Below are positions 14,782 through 21,960 of a stretch of DNA of 23,406 bases, in pieces (position 1 is the first letter of the stretch; the number at the start of each line of letters is the position of its first letter). Location of the stretch: the IMG/VR virus record IMGVR_UViG_3300046660_000189, positions 1 through 23,406 of that record; one strand, 5' to 3'. A program made the position numbers and the translations under genes. The notes under the pieces were generated by a model, which saw nothing but the letters and a program-made list of their open reading frames with translations, was not told the origin of the DNA and made no database searches. This DNA is from a virus.

Positions 14782-15077
14782 CCGTCCGGCTTCGGTGCGA
14801 ACCGCTCGAAAAGCGCGCGCACCTTCTCCACGCCTTCGGCCCGGCGCTGTTCCGGGGTCTGCGGCGGTTTGAGGTAGTGCGCCAGCGGCTTCAATCGCTT
14901 CTGCCCGCCGAAGGCCCCTGCATACCAACCGGTGGCTACCGACCGCTCTTGCGCGGCCCGAAGCTTGGCGCCCACGATGATCGCAAAGGTTCGCGGCGTA
15001 GCCCGCCAGAAATCGTCCGGCTCTAGGCCGGCGGCGCACCACTGGCGCCAGAGGTCGTCCCAAGTGGGACGCGGTCC
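14748..15077 (-). CDS. Tail assembly chaperone T-part, made by -1 frameshift (gpGT-like)
   Basis: This frame has no usable start near its beginning: after a TAA at 15090-15092 it runs open to a TAA at 14748. Its first conserved text, 'WDDLWRQWCAAGLEPDDFWR' then 'ATPRTFAIIVGAKLRAAQER' and 'LKPLAHYL', matches small tail-assembly chaperones of GTA-like phages. Reading -1 at GGGAAAG joins residue K108 of the G-part to 109 residues encoded here, for a fusion of 217. A GTG at 14975 would skip the conserved FWRATPR motif, so independent translation is unlikely. The fusion should bind the tape measure and recruit tube subunits, as gpGT does in lambda. Confidence 0.82.
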   Translation of the reverse strand, partial: GPRPTWDDLWRQWCAAGLEPDDFWRATPRTFAIIVGAKLRAAQERSVATGWYAGAFGGQKRLKPLAHYLKPPQTPEQRRAEGVEKVRALFERFAPKPDGQPSPTSGAEG

Positions 15078-15400
15078 TTTCCCGGCTCCTTATCCCCCGT
15101 GTCCTTGGGGAAGGCGTCAATGCCCGCGCGTTCCAGTGCTTCGCTCACCGCGTCACCGTCCGCCATGAATATCGCGGTCGCGTCTGCGAGGGTGAGCAGC
15201 CGGTGGTTCTGCTGCAATGCGCCGTAGAGCATCGCCCGGATCGCGCCGACGAAGCCAGCTCCAGCATCGGCCATGAGGCTCGGCAATGGCCTGCCATACA
15301 TCTGCTCCGCAACGACAAACGCCTCGAAGTCGAGAACGAGCCGAAACTCGCGCCCGTCTTCGAGGCGTAGCATTGCCTCCCCTTTAAGCGGGTTCGCCAT
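15023..15400 (-). CDS. Tail assembly chaperone G-part (GTA TAC family)
   Basis: The 125-residue protein starts MANPLKGEAMLRLEDGREFR and has 'LVLDFEAFVVAEQMYGRPLP' and 'GAIRAMLYGALQQNHRLLT', typical of gpG/GTA tail assembly chaperones. Its last part, after K108, is low-complexity (Gly/Ser/Pro/Ala) and simply overlaps the T frame, as in lambda gpG. It lies five bases after the tail-tube stop and before the tape measure, the normal place. Most ribosomes should yield this short form; a fraction shift at 15077-15083 to give the long form. Confidence 0.88.
   Translation of the reverse strand: MANPLKGEAMLRLEDGREFRLVLDFEAFVVAEQMYGRPLPSLMADAGAGFVGAIRAMLYGALQQNHRLLTLADATAIFMADGDAVSEALERAGIDAFPKDTGDKEPGKDRVPLGTTSGASGAPPA
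15056..15071 (-). promoter_or_regulatory. Frameshift-stimulating hairpin
   Basis: CGTCCC (15071-15066) pairs with GGGACG (15061-15056) around the loop ACTT. It begins five bases after the slippery heptamer, within the distance used by -1 frameshift stimulators. Six perfect pairs, five of them G-C. Confidence 0.7.
15077..15083 (-). promoter_or_regulatory. GGGAAAG slippery heptamer for -1 frameshift
   Basis: In the zero frame the codons read CCG-GGA-AAG, so the heptamer is phased as X-XXY-YYZ. It is the same heptamer used by lambda to make gpGT. The other frame is open from 15089, so slipping here enters it cleanly. AAGGAG (15091-15086) lies two bases upstream and might pair with 16S rRNA, though closer than in dnaX-type sites. 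Confidence 0.88.
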
Positions 15401-15405
15401 GACGG

Positions 15406-15852
15406 TCAGGCCGCGTAGGGGGCGATGGCGGCAACGGTAACGACACGGAACGTTGCAGTCGCTTCGCGCACGCCGTCCGAGATAACCCGGCCACGGTCAT
15501 AGCCGGTGCAACGGCAAGTGCCGGTGATCTGCGCGGCGGGTGCGCCATTGGCGGGCAACACGGCCTTGAAGGCGCGCGTGTCGCCAGCGGCAAGCGCCGC
15601 TTCAAGCAGGGCGTCAGTGTCCGAAAGCTCGCGGCAATTCAGCATGACCTCGAAGTCGGTGTCCTCATAGAAGCCCGACACATACTCGCGGCGCCAGTCC
15701 GGCGACTTGAGGTGCGTGGCCTCCACCTGTTCGCGCGGACCCGCGCCGGGGACGTCAAACTCTTTGACCTGGCGCAGCTCATAAAGGGTGGTGCCGTTGT
15801 GGAGGTGATATTCGCCCATATAGCCGAGCGTGGCGTCTTGAGTCTCTGCCAT
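15406..15852 (-). CDS. Major tail tube protein
   Basis: The 148-residue protein builds the tail tube. It shows 'YMGEYHLHNGTTLYELRQVK', 'VEATHLKSPDWRREYVSGFY', 'DTDFEVMLNC' and a late strand region 'ATATFRVVTVAAIAPYAA', in keeping with phage tail tube folds. It is encoded between the tail terminator gene and the G/GT chaperones, exactly where siphovirus tube genes lie. AAGGAA precedes the ATG at 15852. It has four cysteines, which is not usual for tube proteins but gives no clear function. Confidence 0.87.
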   Translation of the reverse strand: MAETQDATLGYMGEYHLHNGTTLYELRQVKEFDVPGAGPREQVEATHLKSPDWRREYVSGFYEDTDFEVMLNCRELSDTDALLEAALAAGDTRAFKAVLPANGAPAAQITGTCRCTGYDRGRVISDGVREATATFRVVTVAAIAPYAA

Positions 15853-15876
15853 TTCAATTTCCTTGGTTGGGGGACC

Positions 15877-16255
15877 TTAAACGAGGCGATGTTCGGGCAG
15901 CAGGTCCAAGCTTGCCCGTGATAGGGTTCCAGAGGTGGAATCGTCGCTGAGATCGCGGGGGCCTTCGGCTTTCACGAGGCCGAACTTCACGCCGCCATGC
16001 GTGCCGGGGACAGCAACAATCGTGACGATGTTGTCCGCGATCTTGCGGGCGGTCGCGTATTTCTTCGCGTAAATGTCATACTGGACCCGCGAGACGCGCG
16101 TCGGGACGCGGGTCGCTGATAACCTGATAGGTGGCATAGGGCTCAGCGGCGTCCTGCGGCACCTTATCGACCGGATAGAGGCGCGTGCCGAGATCGGCGG
16201 CGACCAGCGGGGCGGTGGTGATCCAGCCGAACAGGGCAGACACGAAATCAGCCAT
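15877..16255 (-). pseudogene. DUF3168 tail terminator / completion protein, frameshifted
   Basis: Two adjacent frames make one DUF3168-like protein. The first (from ATG 16255, stop 16076) encodes 'VSALFGWITTAPLVAADLGT' and 'AAEPYATYQVISD', then ends in an off-family tail. The second supplies 'SRVQYDIYAKKYATARKIAD' and the C-terminus, ending at 15877. Joining them needs a +1 shift (one surplus base) in the GC-rich stretch 16091-16114, which itself contains two imperfect 12-base tandem units. The joined length, about 125 residues, is normal. The role is to cap the tube and join it to the head. It could be a true mutation, a sequencing error or recoding; no known +1 signal is seen. Confidence 0.78.
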
Positions 16256-16740
16256 CAACGCCCCCTTGCTGCCTTCCTCGCGATGCGCGCGCGGGCCTTG
16301 CCTATGTTGGTGGCAAGTTCCTCGCGCACGTCGCCAATGACCTTCTGACCCTCACTATCGGCGGCGGGTCGGGCGTAGGGGTGCGCGGGCATGTTGCGCG
16401 TCCCGTCTTCCTGCCATCCGGCATTCGCCCGGGCGCGCTTCCCGACCGGTGCGGGGCCGGTGCGGACCTCGACACCGTTACGGGACTGGAACCGGACGCT
16501 CCCACGCTCTCGAGAGGCCCGCACGCGCTGCGTTCGCATTGTCTCATTGAGATGTTTGCCGTCGCCGTCCCGGTCAGCGGAATCGCGCGGCGCCAGTTCT
16601 GCCATCCGGTTTTCGACGCGCTTCATCGAACCTTCGGCGGTGCGCCACAGGACATTGCGCGCCGTGGCTTTCGGCAGTTCTTCAACGAGCGCCTTTTCCA
16701 GTTCCTTGAAGCCGGTGACCCGGAACGTGTCCCGCGCCAT
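16255..16740 (-). CDS. HK97 gp10-family tail/connector protein
   Basis: The 161-residue protein begins 'VTGFKELEKALVEELPKATA' and ends with 'GWQEDGTRNMPAHPYARPAA', the family's 'W-E-GT-MPA-P-RPA' signature. The middle is basic with many Arg residues. Such proteins sit at the head-tail interface or the upper tail in HK97-like phages. It lies between the decoration-like gene (three-base gap) and the tail terminator (stop and start share one base). No deviations are seen. Confidence 0.88.
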   Translation of the reverse strand: MARDTFRVTGFKELEKALVEELPKATARNVLWRTAEGSMKRVENRMAELAPRDSADRDGDGKHLNETMRTQRVRASRERGSVRFQSRNGVEVRTGPAPVGKRARANAGWQEDGTRNMPAHPYARPAADSEGQKVIGDVREELATNIGKARARIARKAARGR

Positions 16741-16743
16741 CGC

Positions 16744-17154
16744 TTAGAGCGCGACGCCCGCTTCGTGGAACTTCACGCTCAGCACCGACACGCTCTTTGC
16801 GAGGCCGACGATGACAACATAATCGCCGGCCGAAAGGTCTTCGAGCGGGCAGATGCCGCCCGGCGTGGGCGACAGGTAATAGGTGGTGCCGGGGACCAGC
16901 GTGGCGCCGATCGTGATGTCACCTTCGGTCAGGACGTCGAGCGGCTGACCGTCGCTGGCACCGTTGAGGCAAATGCCATCGGGCGAGCGAGCGGCGACCG
17001 TCGCGCTGTCGCTGTCGGTGAGCTTCGATTTCAGGTCTGCCGCGTCGCGGTAAACCACTTTGCCAGCGGTGACGGCGGCGCCGGCCGTGCGGCGGGCGAG
17101 GGATGCGTTCGACGATGCCACGACGTTCGCGGCGGTGATGGTGAGGTCAGCCAT
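16744..17154 (-). CDS. Capsid decoration/cement-like protein
   Basis: The 136-residue protein opens 'MADLTITAANVVASSNAS' and contains 'TAGKVVYRDAADLKSKLTDS', 'SPDGICLNGASDGQPLDVLT' and 'ITIGATLVPGTTYYLSPTPG'. This series of short beta strands recalls small phage proteins annotated as head decoration or head-fibre components. A GGAG ribosome site lies eight to ten bases before the ATG, and a 48-base gap separates it from the upstream adaptor. Its place among the connector genes rather than beside the capsid gene is unusual for a decoration protein, so a connector or tail role remains open. Confidence 0.65.
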   Translation of the reverse strand: MADLTITAANVVASSNASLARRTAGAAVTAGKVVYRDAADLKSKLTDSDSATVAARSPDGICLNGASDGQPLDVLTEGDITIGATLVPGTTYYLSPTPGGICPLEDLSAGDYVVIVGLAKSVSVLSVKFHEAGVAL

Positions 17155-17202
17155 GTGAAAATCTCCAGAGGGGTTGCACGTTGAAAGGATGCGAAAGCGC
17201 GG

Positions 17203-17535
17203 TCAGGGTTTTGCGCGGCTCGCGGTGAAATCGATCTCGCTCTTGCCGAGCGGGGTGATGTCGATGATGTCCCAGATAACGGCGCCGATCTTGATGCGGT
17301 CGGCTTCGGTGAGGCTTCGGGTGACGGCGTTCTGACCGACGTTGAAGGTGGCCTGCTTGCTCGCCTGTTCGCGTGCTGCCTGTCGGCGCTCGTCACCGCG
17401 TCCATAAAAGACCTTCGCCATCGAAGATCCGATCTCGCTCCACGCTTCGACCTGTTCGCCGTAGTTGTCCTGACTGGTCGAGAAACGTTCGAAGGTAATG
17501 CGCGTGTCGCGGTCCCCGGCGGGCGTCTTTGCCAT
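17203..17535 (-). CDS. Head-tail adaptor (head closure, SPP1 gp16 type)
   Basis: The 110-residue protein carries 'GDRDTRITFERFSTSQDNYG' followed by 'EQVEAWSEIGSSMAKVFYG', and 'TEADRIKIGAVIWDIIDITP', the pattern of the Phage_H_T_join family. It should close the portal channel and dock the tail. It follows the gp6-like connector by 17 bases. Length and motifs are normal. Confidence 0.9.
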   Translation of the reverse strand: MAKTPAGDRDTRITFERFSTSQDNYGEQVEAWSEIGSSMAKVFYGRGDERRQAAREQASKQATFNVGQNAVTRSLTEADRIKIGAVIWDIIDITPLGKSEIDFTASRAKP

Positions 17536-17552
17536 TGGTCGGTCCTATCGGG

Positions 17553-17849
17553 TCAGGCGACGGTCGGGCGGCGGCGGGTTTCGAGCAAGCTGCTCGCGGA
17601 GTCCGGCAGGCCGCCGTTCTCCCGGTCCCGATAGATCGTGCCAAGGGTGAGCAGGATCGCGGCCTTGACGTCGAAGGGGACCGTTGCGTCCGTCCAGTCG
17701 GTGCCTTCCTCCTTGATGTGGCGAAGCACGATCGCGGTTGCCGTCTCGGCATCGTCGGCGACATTCGCCGCAATATCCGGGTCGGCCATGTCCGTTTCGG
17801 TAAGCTGGAGGTGGCGGCGGGCGGCATCGGTGGTGACGAGCGCGGTCAT
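17553..17849 (-). CDS. Head-tail connector, HK97 gp6-like
   Basis: The 98-residue helical protein contains 'TTDAARRHLQLTETD', 'DIAANVADDAETATAIVLRH' and 'VPFDVKAAILLTLGTIYRDR', typical of gp6-like adaptors that form a ring below the portal. It overlaps the stop of the carbohydrate-binding-like gene by ATGA and precedes the head-closure gene, the normal connector order. Confidence 0.88.
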   Translation of the reverse strand: MTALVTTDAARRHLQLTETDMADPDIAANVADDAETATAIVLRHIKEEGTDWTDATVPFDVKAAILLTLGTIYRDRENGGLPDSASSLLETRRRPTVA

Positions 17850-18346
17850 TGCGCGGCCCTTCCGTCGCGGCCCTTCTTCACTGCGAGGCGCCAGCCGCTA
17901 TCGGCGGCGTCGGGCTTCGCATCGGTCGAGCGTTGAGCGATCCATAGCGAGCCGCCCCACGTCACCGCATCGCCATGCTCGTAGGTGCCTTCTTTCCAGA
18001 CGCCGCGATCCAGCACGACGGGGAATGAAAATTCAAACGAGTGCATTTCTGCGCCGTGGGTGAAGCAGAATTTGAAGGTCCGCCCGTCGTCACCCTGCAC
18101 AATGTCGAAGTCGTCGAGCGTGAAGGTTGCGCCGTGGTCGCCGTCCTTCCCGACAATCCGCCCCATCTCCTTCGTCCGGCCGTCGCTGAATGTCAGCACG
18201 AGGCCGCCTTCGCGATCGATGACGGCGTCTGCGATGCCGCGGAGATCGCGCAGTCCTGCAATCGTCTTTTGCTGTTCGGCAAGCTGCGCCTGAAACGGCG
18301 CCACCGCTGCGGCGACGACGTCGGCAATATCGTCGAGATTAAGCAT
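17846..18346 (-). CDS. Head-module protein with CBM5/12-like domain
   Basis: The 166-residue protein has a helical N-terminus (about 1-40), a beta-rich middle (about 45-112) and a C-terminal carbohydrate-binding-like module (about 115-160): 'GVWKEGTYEHGDAVTWGGSL', 'WIAQRSTD', 'SGWRLAVKKGRDG'. The spaced Trp/Tyr residues and the 'Y-GD-V-W-G-W-A' order are typical of chitin-binding-type modules that also occur in phage virion proteins. Its gene overlaps the portal stop by eight bases and the connector start by four. A surface-exposed glycan-binding decoration on the head or neck is inferred; the actual ligand is unknown. Confidence 0.75.
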   Translation of the reverse strand: MLNLDDIADVVAAAVAPFQAQLAEQQKTIAGLRDLRGIADAVIDREGGLVLTFSDGRTKEMGRIVGKDGDHGATFTLDDFDIVQGDDGRTFKFCFTHGAEMHSFEFSFPVVLDRGVWKEGTYEHGDAVTWGGSLWIAQRSTDAKPDAADSGWRLAVKKGRDGRAAQ

Positions 18347-19697
18347 TCAGGCGCTCCCTGATTTTCTCGTGCAAGAGCGCCTTCCGGCCCGCGCGGTCTT
18401 CTTCTGTCGGCTCGTCATCGTTGGCGGGCGCGACAGGTGGCGTAACGGGCGGGGGTTCCTTGGCGTCTTCGATTAGACGGGCGTCGCGCGCGGCGATGGC
18501 GGCGACGGAATGGTCCTGCATCTGGAGATAGACCGTGCCACCGCCTTCGGGCAGCGGGGCTTCGTCCAGTTCGCGGCGCTGTTCGTCGAGAGTGAGGATG
18601 CCCTTTTTCTTCGCGACCGCATCGACCTGGGCCGTGCTGTCCATCCGGATCAGGCCCTTGATGTCAAACTCGACACCCGCGCCCTCGCTAAAGCCAAGCC
18701 CTTCATCCAAGCAAAGCTCGATGTCCTCGATATGGGACTGGAGGCACTGAGAATAATATTGGGTAGTCATCGCTTCGACGTTGTCGTTCGCCGGGGCTTC
18801 GCCGATGCCGACCATGAAGCCGGGGACGTGATAGACCGAGCAGACGACTTCGGCGGTCCACTTGAGTTGTTCGATGACCTGAGCATCGACGCCCTTCACG
18901 ATGAAGGCTTCGTATTTCAGGCCCTCGCCGAGAACCGCCGTCTTGCCGGTGTTGGCGCCGCTGTAATTGGTTTCCCAAGTTTCCTTGAGCATCGCGGCGG
19001 TTTCGTCGCTGATTTTCTTGTCGGTGCTGAGCGTGCCACCGGGGCGCCCGCCGTTCTGGAAAAGATGGGTGTTGGCGCGCTGGATCGCATCGCCCTGCGT
19101 CGCCGCCAACCCGGCCGCAAAGATCGGCGAGAGGCCGACCATCGGATGAAAGAGGCAGTTGAAGCGGTCGTGGATGATCTCGCGCGCGGGAACCGTGACC
19201 TGTTCGGTGAGCCCGAGCATGTTGTCGCCGTCGAGCTGGTAGAAGACGTCACCGCTTTCCGAGATCAGCACCGTGACAAGATCGGGGTCGAGAATGTGAA
19301 GGCCCGCGACCATGCCCGCATTATTGCGGGCCTTGAGGGCATAGGTGTTGCCCGCGCGCAGCTTCGACAGCACCCACGATTCAATGAACTGGATGCGGTT
19401 CTGATAGCTGTTCGGGCGGCGTAGCAGGGTGCGGTAGGGGCTGTTGCGGCGCTCGCTCCAGATACCGTTGTCGCCCTGTTCGACGATCTTGATGCGCAGC
19501 TTCTTGATGTCCGAGGCGATGCGCGTTTGGCACGAGAAAACGGCGTGGTTGGCCTGCACGCTGGCGAGATCGACCCGGACGTCCTGTTGATAGGCGCCGG
19601 GGTAGGACTCGCTCGCGAACAGGCGGTTCCATCCCCGCCCGCCATCGGCGGGGGAGAGGGACCGCGCGCGCGTGATCTCGAAGCCGAAGATTTTCAC
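18339..19697 (-). CDS. Portal protein, HK97 family
   Basis: The 452-residue protein forms the twelve-fold ring for DNA entry and tail attachment. Signatures are 'QANHAVFSCQTRIASDIKKL', 'YRTLLRRPNSYQNRIQFIES', 'SKLRAGNTYALKARNNAG' and 'TGKTAVLGEGLKYEAFIVKG' followed by DAQVIEQLKWTAEVVCSVYHV. Length and order fit the HK97 portal. The C-terminal tail is Pro-rich and charged. It is encoded after the capsid gene rather than before the protease, which is not the usual HK97 order. The start overlaps the upstream stop by ATGA. Confidence 0.94.
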   Translation of the reverse strand: MKIFGFEITRARSLSPADGGRGWNRLFASESYPGAYQQDVRVDLASVQANHAVFSCQTRIASDIKKLRIKIVEQGDNGIWSERRNSPYRTLLRRPNSYQNRIQFIESWVLSKLRAGNTYALKARNNAGMVAGLHILDPDLVTVLISESGDVFYQLDGDNMLGLTEQVTVPAREIIHDRFNCLFHPMVGLSPIFAAGLAATQGDAIQRANTHLFQNGGRPGGTLSTDKKISDETAAMLKETWETNYSGANTGKTAVLGEGLKYEAFIVKGVDAQVIEQLKWTAEVVCSVYHVPGFMVGIGEAPANDNVEAMTTQYYSQCLQSHIEDIELCLDEGLGFSEGAGVEFDIKGLIRMDSTAQVDAVAKKKGILTLDEQRRELDEAPLPEGGGTVYLQMQDHSVAAIAARDARLIEDAKEPPPVTPPVAPANDDEPTEEDRAGRKALLHEKIRERLNA

Positions 19698-19894
19698 GCG
19701 GGCTTCGACTTCGCTTTGCGCTTCGTCGCGGGCTTGGGCTTCACGACGGGCTTTTCGTCCGACGCCGGAAACTTCGCCTTGCCGATCGCGACCAGCGCGC
19801 GAGCGTCGGCGCGGGTGCGGGCGTTGAAGGTGTCGTCGGGGAGCAGGCGGCGCGTGCCGTAGGTCAGCGCCGTGGTGGCAATCAGGTCAACCAT
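19694..19894 (-). CDS. Small Lys-rich protein between capsid and portal, function unknown
   Basis: The 66-residue product starts MVDLIATTALTYGTRRLLPD and ends with a Lys/Pro-rich tail ('KPVVKPKPATKRKAKSKPA'). The first half resembles short phage head-region proteins that contain 'YgtR-L-pGd-F'. A strong AGGAGG lies seven bases before the ATG at 19894; the longer frame to 19927 would place coding sequence in the capsid-downstream hairpin and is rejected. Its stop overlaps the portal start. The basic tail could bind DNA or the membrane, but no function is established. Confidence 0.75.
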   Translation of the reverse strand: MVDLIATTALTYGTRRLLPDDTFNARTRADARALVAIGKAKFPASDEKPVVKPKPATKRKAKSKPA

Positions 19895-19904
19895 AAGACC
19901 CTCC

Positions 19905-19944
19905 TGAAAAATGTGGCGGGCGACCAAGGGGGAGGTCGCCCGCC
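19905..19944 (-). terminator. Intrinsic terminator or attenuator after the capsid gene
   Basis: GGCGGGCGACC (19944-19934 on the minus strand) pairs perfectly with GGTCGCCCGCC over an eight-base loop; three bases later comes TTTTT (19911-19907). It lies ten bases after the capsid stop with same-strand genes following, and no separate promoter is evident, so it should act as a partial terminator that lowers expression of portal and later genes. Confidence 0.8.
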
Positions 19945-19954
19945 AGCCGGGGGG

Positions 19955-21325
19955 TTACGGGGTTTCGGGCGTGCCGTAGGCGGCGTCACCGATGTAGGCG
20001 ACGGCCGACGCGCGGCGCTTGGCGTAGTTGAGCGGGCGCACAACCTTGATCGCCACCGAGTCCGTCTGGAACATCGAAACGACGGTGGCGTTGGCCACGG
20101 GCGTATCGCTCGCGCCGTCCGGTGCGCTGTCCATCTGGATCGACGCTTCGGTGGAAAGTGAAACCTCCACGCCGCGGTCGCCGATCTTGTAGATGTCCGA
20201 AGGCTTGAGCAGGATGAAATCGCCCGCACCGACGTTGCCGCCGGCAACGAGCGGGTCACCGAGAAGCTGGCCGCCGCTGGCCGTAAGGCCGGGGAACTGC
20301 CAACCGCCCATGACATTCTGCATCAGGCCAAGTGACTTCGCGAGCGATTCAGTCGTGACGAACTGGAGGCCCGAAGCATTGTTGGCCGCGATGAAGCCCG
20401 CATAGAGCGCCTTCACGTCCTCGATAACGCCCGCCACGTCGGCGCCCGCGCTGGTCCCGGCGGTGAGGCCGTTGAGGATGCCAGCAGGCGAGACGCCCGC
20501 GACAGCCGCACCCGCACCGAGGAAGGTGGTATCGACACGCTGCGCGGATGCTTCCACGAGTGCGTCGCGAACCAGCTTCTCAGCCGAAGGCGTGGAATCG
20601 CGAAGCAGTTCCTTCGACACGACCGCCAGCGCAGCGACCTTCAAGGGGGTCAGGTTGACCGCCATGAAGTCTGCCTTGCTGACCGGGATCGACTTCGATT
20701 CACCGACCCAATAGGCCGTTGCCGCGCCATCCTGGCCCTTGATCTGGACGTTCGCCGGAACCTCGCGAAGCGGCAGGCGATCAAAGATCGTCTGTGCATA
20801 GAGGTAATCGATGAAGTCGCCCGTGTAGCGGGTATCAGCAGCGACCAGTTCGGCGCCCCATTCGCCTGAGCCGCTACCGCCGCCAGCGACGGCAGCCTTC
20901 ACGACTTCGACGAGCTGCGGGTTCGACTTGCCCCAACGCTGGAAAGCGATGCCGACAGCCGACACGTCGTCAAGGCGGGCCAGCGTTTTCGCGATGACCA
21001 TGCGGGTGAAGTTCTGGCCTTCGAAAGCCTCTTCACTGTCGCCCTTGTTGATGATCGTGATGCCGCCGCGCGATGCGGTGGCGCCGGCCGCCGTGGTGCC
21101 GACAGCAGCGGTTGCGGTCGAAGCGGCGTTCTTCTCGATCTTGCGCAGACGGTCGAGATGCTTGTCGATCTCGGCGATGTCCAGTTCGTTGCCGTCGAAG
21201 GCTTCGGACTGTTCGGTGTCGAGCGTGGTGCCCTCGCCAGCAGCTTTTTCCATGATGGCGGTATTGGCGCCGGTGAGGGCTGCGCGCTTCTCTTCGAAGG
21301 CGCGGATTTGTTCTGCGATATTCAT
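19955..21325 (-). CDS. Major capsid protein, HK97 fold
   Basis: The 456-residue protein has an N-terminal coiled-coil delta domain (about 1-100, 'IAEQIRAFEEKRAALTGANT', 'DIAEIDKHLDRLRKIEKN') that the protease should remove, then the HK97-fold shell domain. Shell motifs include 'GESKSIPVSKADFMAVNLTP', 'LKVAALAVVSKELLRDSTPS' and 'LLGDPLVAGGNVGAGDFILL'. Delta domain and protease gene next door show that no separate scaffold is needed. The ATG at 21325 follows the protease stop after 15 bases. A hairpin with T-run follows the stop. Confidence 0.95.
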   Translation of the reverse strand: MNIAEQIRAFEEKRAALTGANTAIMEKAAGEGTTLDTEQSEAFDGNELDIAEIDKHLDRLRKIEKNAASTATAAVGTTAAGATASRGGITIINKGDSEEAFEGQNFTRMVIAKTLARLDDVSAVGIAFQRWGKSNPQLVEVVKAAVAGGGSGSGEWGAELVAADTRYTGDFIDYLYAQTIFDRLPLREVPANVQIKGQDGAATAYWVGESKSIPVSKADFMAVNLTPLKVAALAVVSKELLRDSTPSAEKLVRDALVEASAQRVDTTFLGAGAAVAGVSPAGILNGLTAGTSAGADVAGVIEDVKALYAGFIAANNASGLQFVTTESLAKSLGLMQNVMGGWQFPGLTASGGQLLGDPLVAGGNVGAGDFILLKPSDIYKIGDRGVEVSLSTEASIQMDSAPDGASDTPVANATVVSMFQTDSVAIKVVRPLNYAKRRASAVAYIGDAAYGTPETP

Positions 21326-21340
21326 TGAATTGGTCCTTGA

Positions 21341-21952
21341 TCAGGTCCGCTTGATTTCGCGGATAACGAAGGGTTTTGCCCGATCGCGGGCGTCATCCAG
21401 CTTCACGACGCGCCCGGTGCCAGACGAGGCGGGCGGTTCGCGCTGCGGAATAGTGGGCTCAGCGACGCCGGCCGCTTTGCGCAGCCCCGCGTCGATGGAT
21501 TTGACGGCGTCGATGGTGGCTTCCGCTTGGGCGGGAATCGTCACCGCGCTCAGCTCGAACCAGTTCCATTCGTCAAATTCGATGCCGCCGTCTTCGATGA
21601 AGGCATATTTGACCGGGTTGAAACCGATCGACACAGCGGCGACCAGCTTCATTTTGATGCACTGCCAAGCGAAGTCGAGAAGGTCTTTCAGCTTGCCGGG
21701 CTCGTCGGTCTTCGCGATCTGCGCCTTGAAGCGGATGCCCTCTTTCGTGGCGCTGGCTTCGATGACGTGACCAATGGGCTGGTCGTGATTGTGCTGCCAG
21801 AGGAAGGGCAGGGGCAGGGCGAACTTCGCGCCGAGCGGATTGACGACGTCGCCGCTGCGATCGGGCGAGGGCGTCGTCGCCAGCCCTTCGATGATGCGCT
21901 CGTCTTCGTCGATCGATTTGACGGTCAGGATGGAATAGGCGCGATTCTGCAT
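21341..21952 (-). CDS. Prohead maturation protease (HK97 gp4 / U35 type)
   Basis: The 203-residue serine protease shows 'RIIEGLATTPSPDRSGDVVN', 'LWQHNHDQPIGHV' with likely catalytic His54, and 'VAAVSIGFNP' with likely Ser108. It should cut the capsid delta domain and itself during head maturation. The frame opens at 22030 inside the terminase gene, but the ATG at 21952 has GAGG seven bases upstream and starts the family's usual N-terminus. It lies between terminase (eight-base gap) and capsid. Confidence 0.93.
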   Translation of the reverse strand: MQNRAYSILTVKSIDEDERIIEGLATTPSPDRSGDVVNPLGAKFALPLPFLWQHNHDQPIGHVIEASATKEGIRFKAQIAKTDEPGKLKDLLDFAWQCIKMKLVAAVSIGFNPVKYAFIEDGGIEFDEWNWFELSAVTIPAQAEATIDAVKSIDAGLRKAAGVAEPTIPQREPPASSGTGRVVKLDDARDRAKPFVIREIKRT

Positions 21953-21960
21953 GGCGGACC

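Noticed and set aside
14748-14975. Chaperone T-part as an independent gene from the GTG at 14975
   Set aside because: That start would cut off the conserved FWRATPR segment directly upstream, and the frame is supplied by the GGGAAAG shift.
14755-15120. Third minus-strand frame of 121 codons across the chaperone genes
   Set aside because: Its Arg-rich product has no family character and overlaps both real chaperone frames; it is a shadow.
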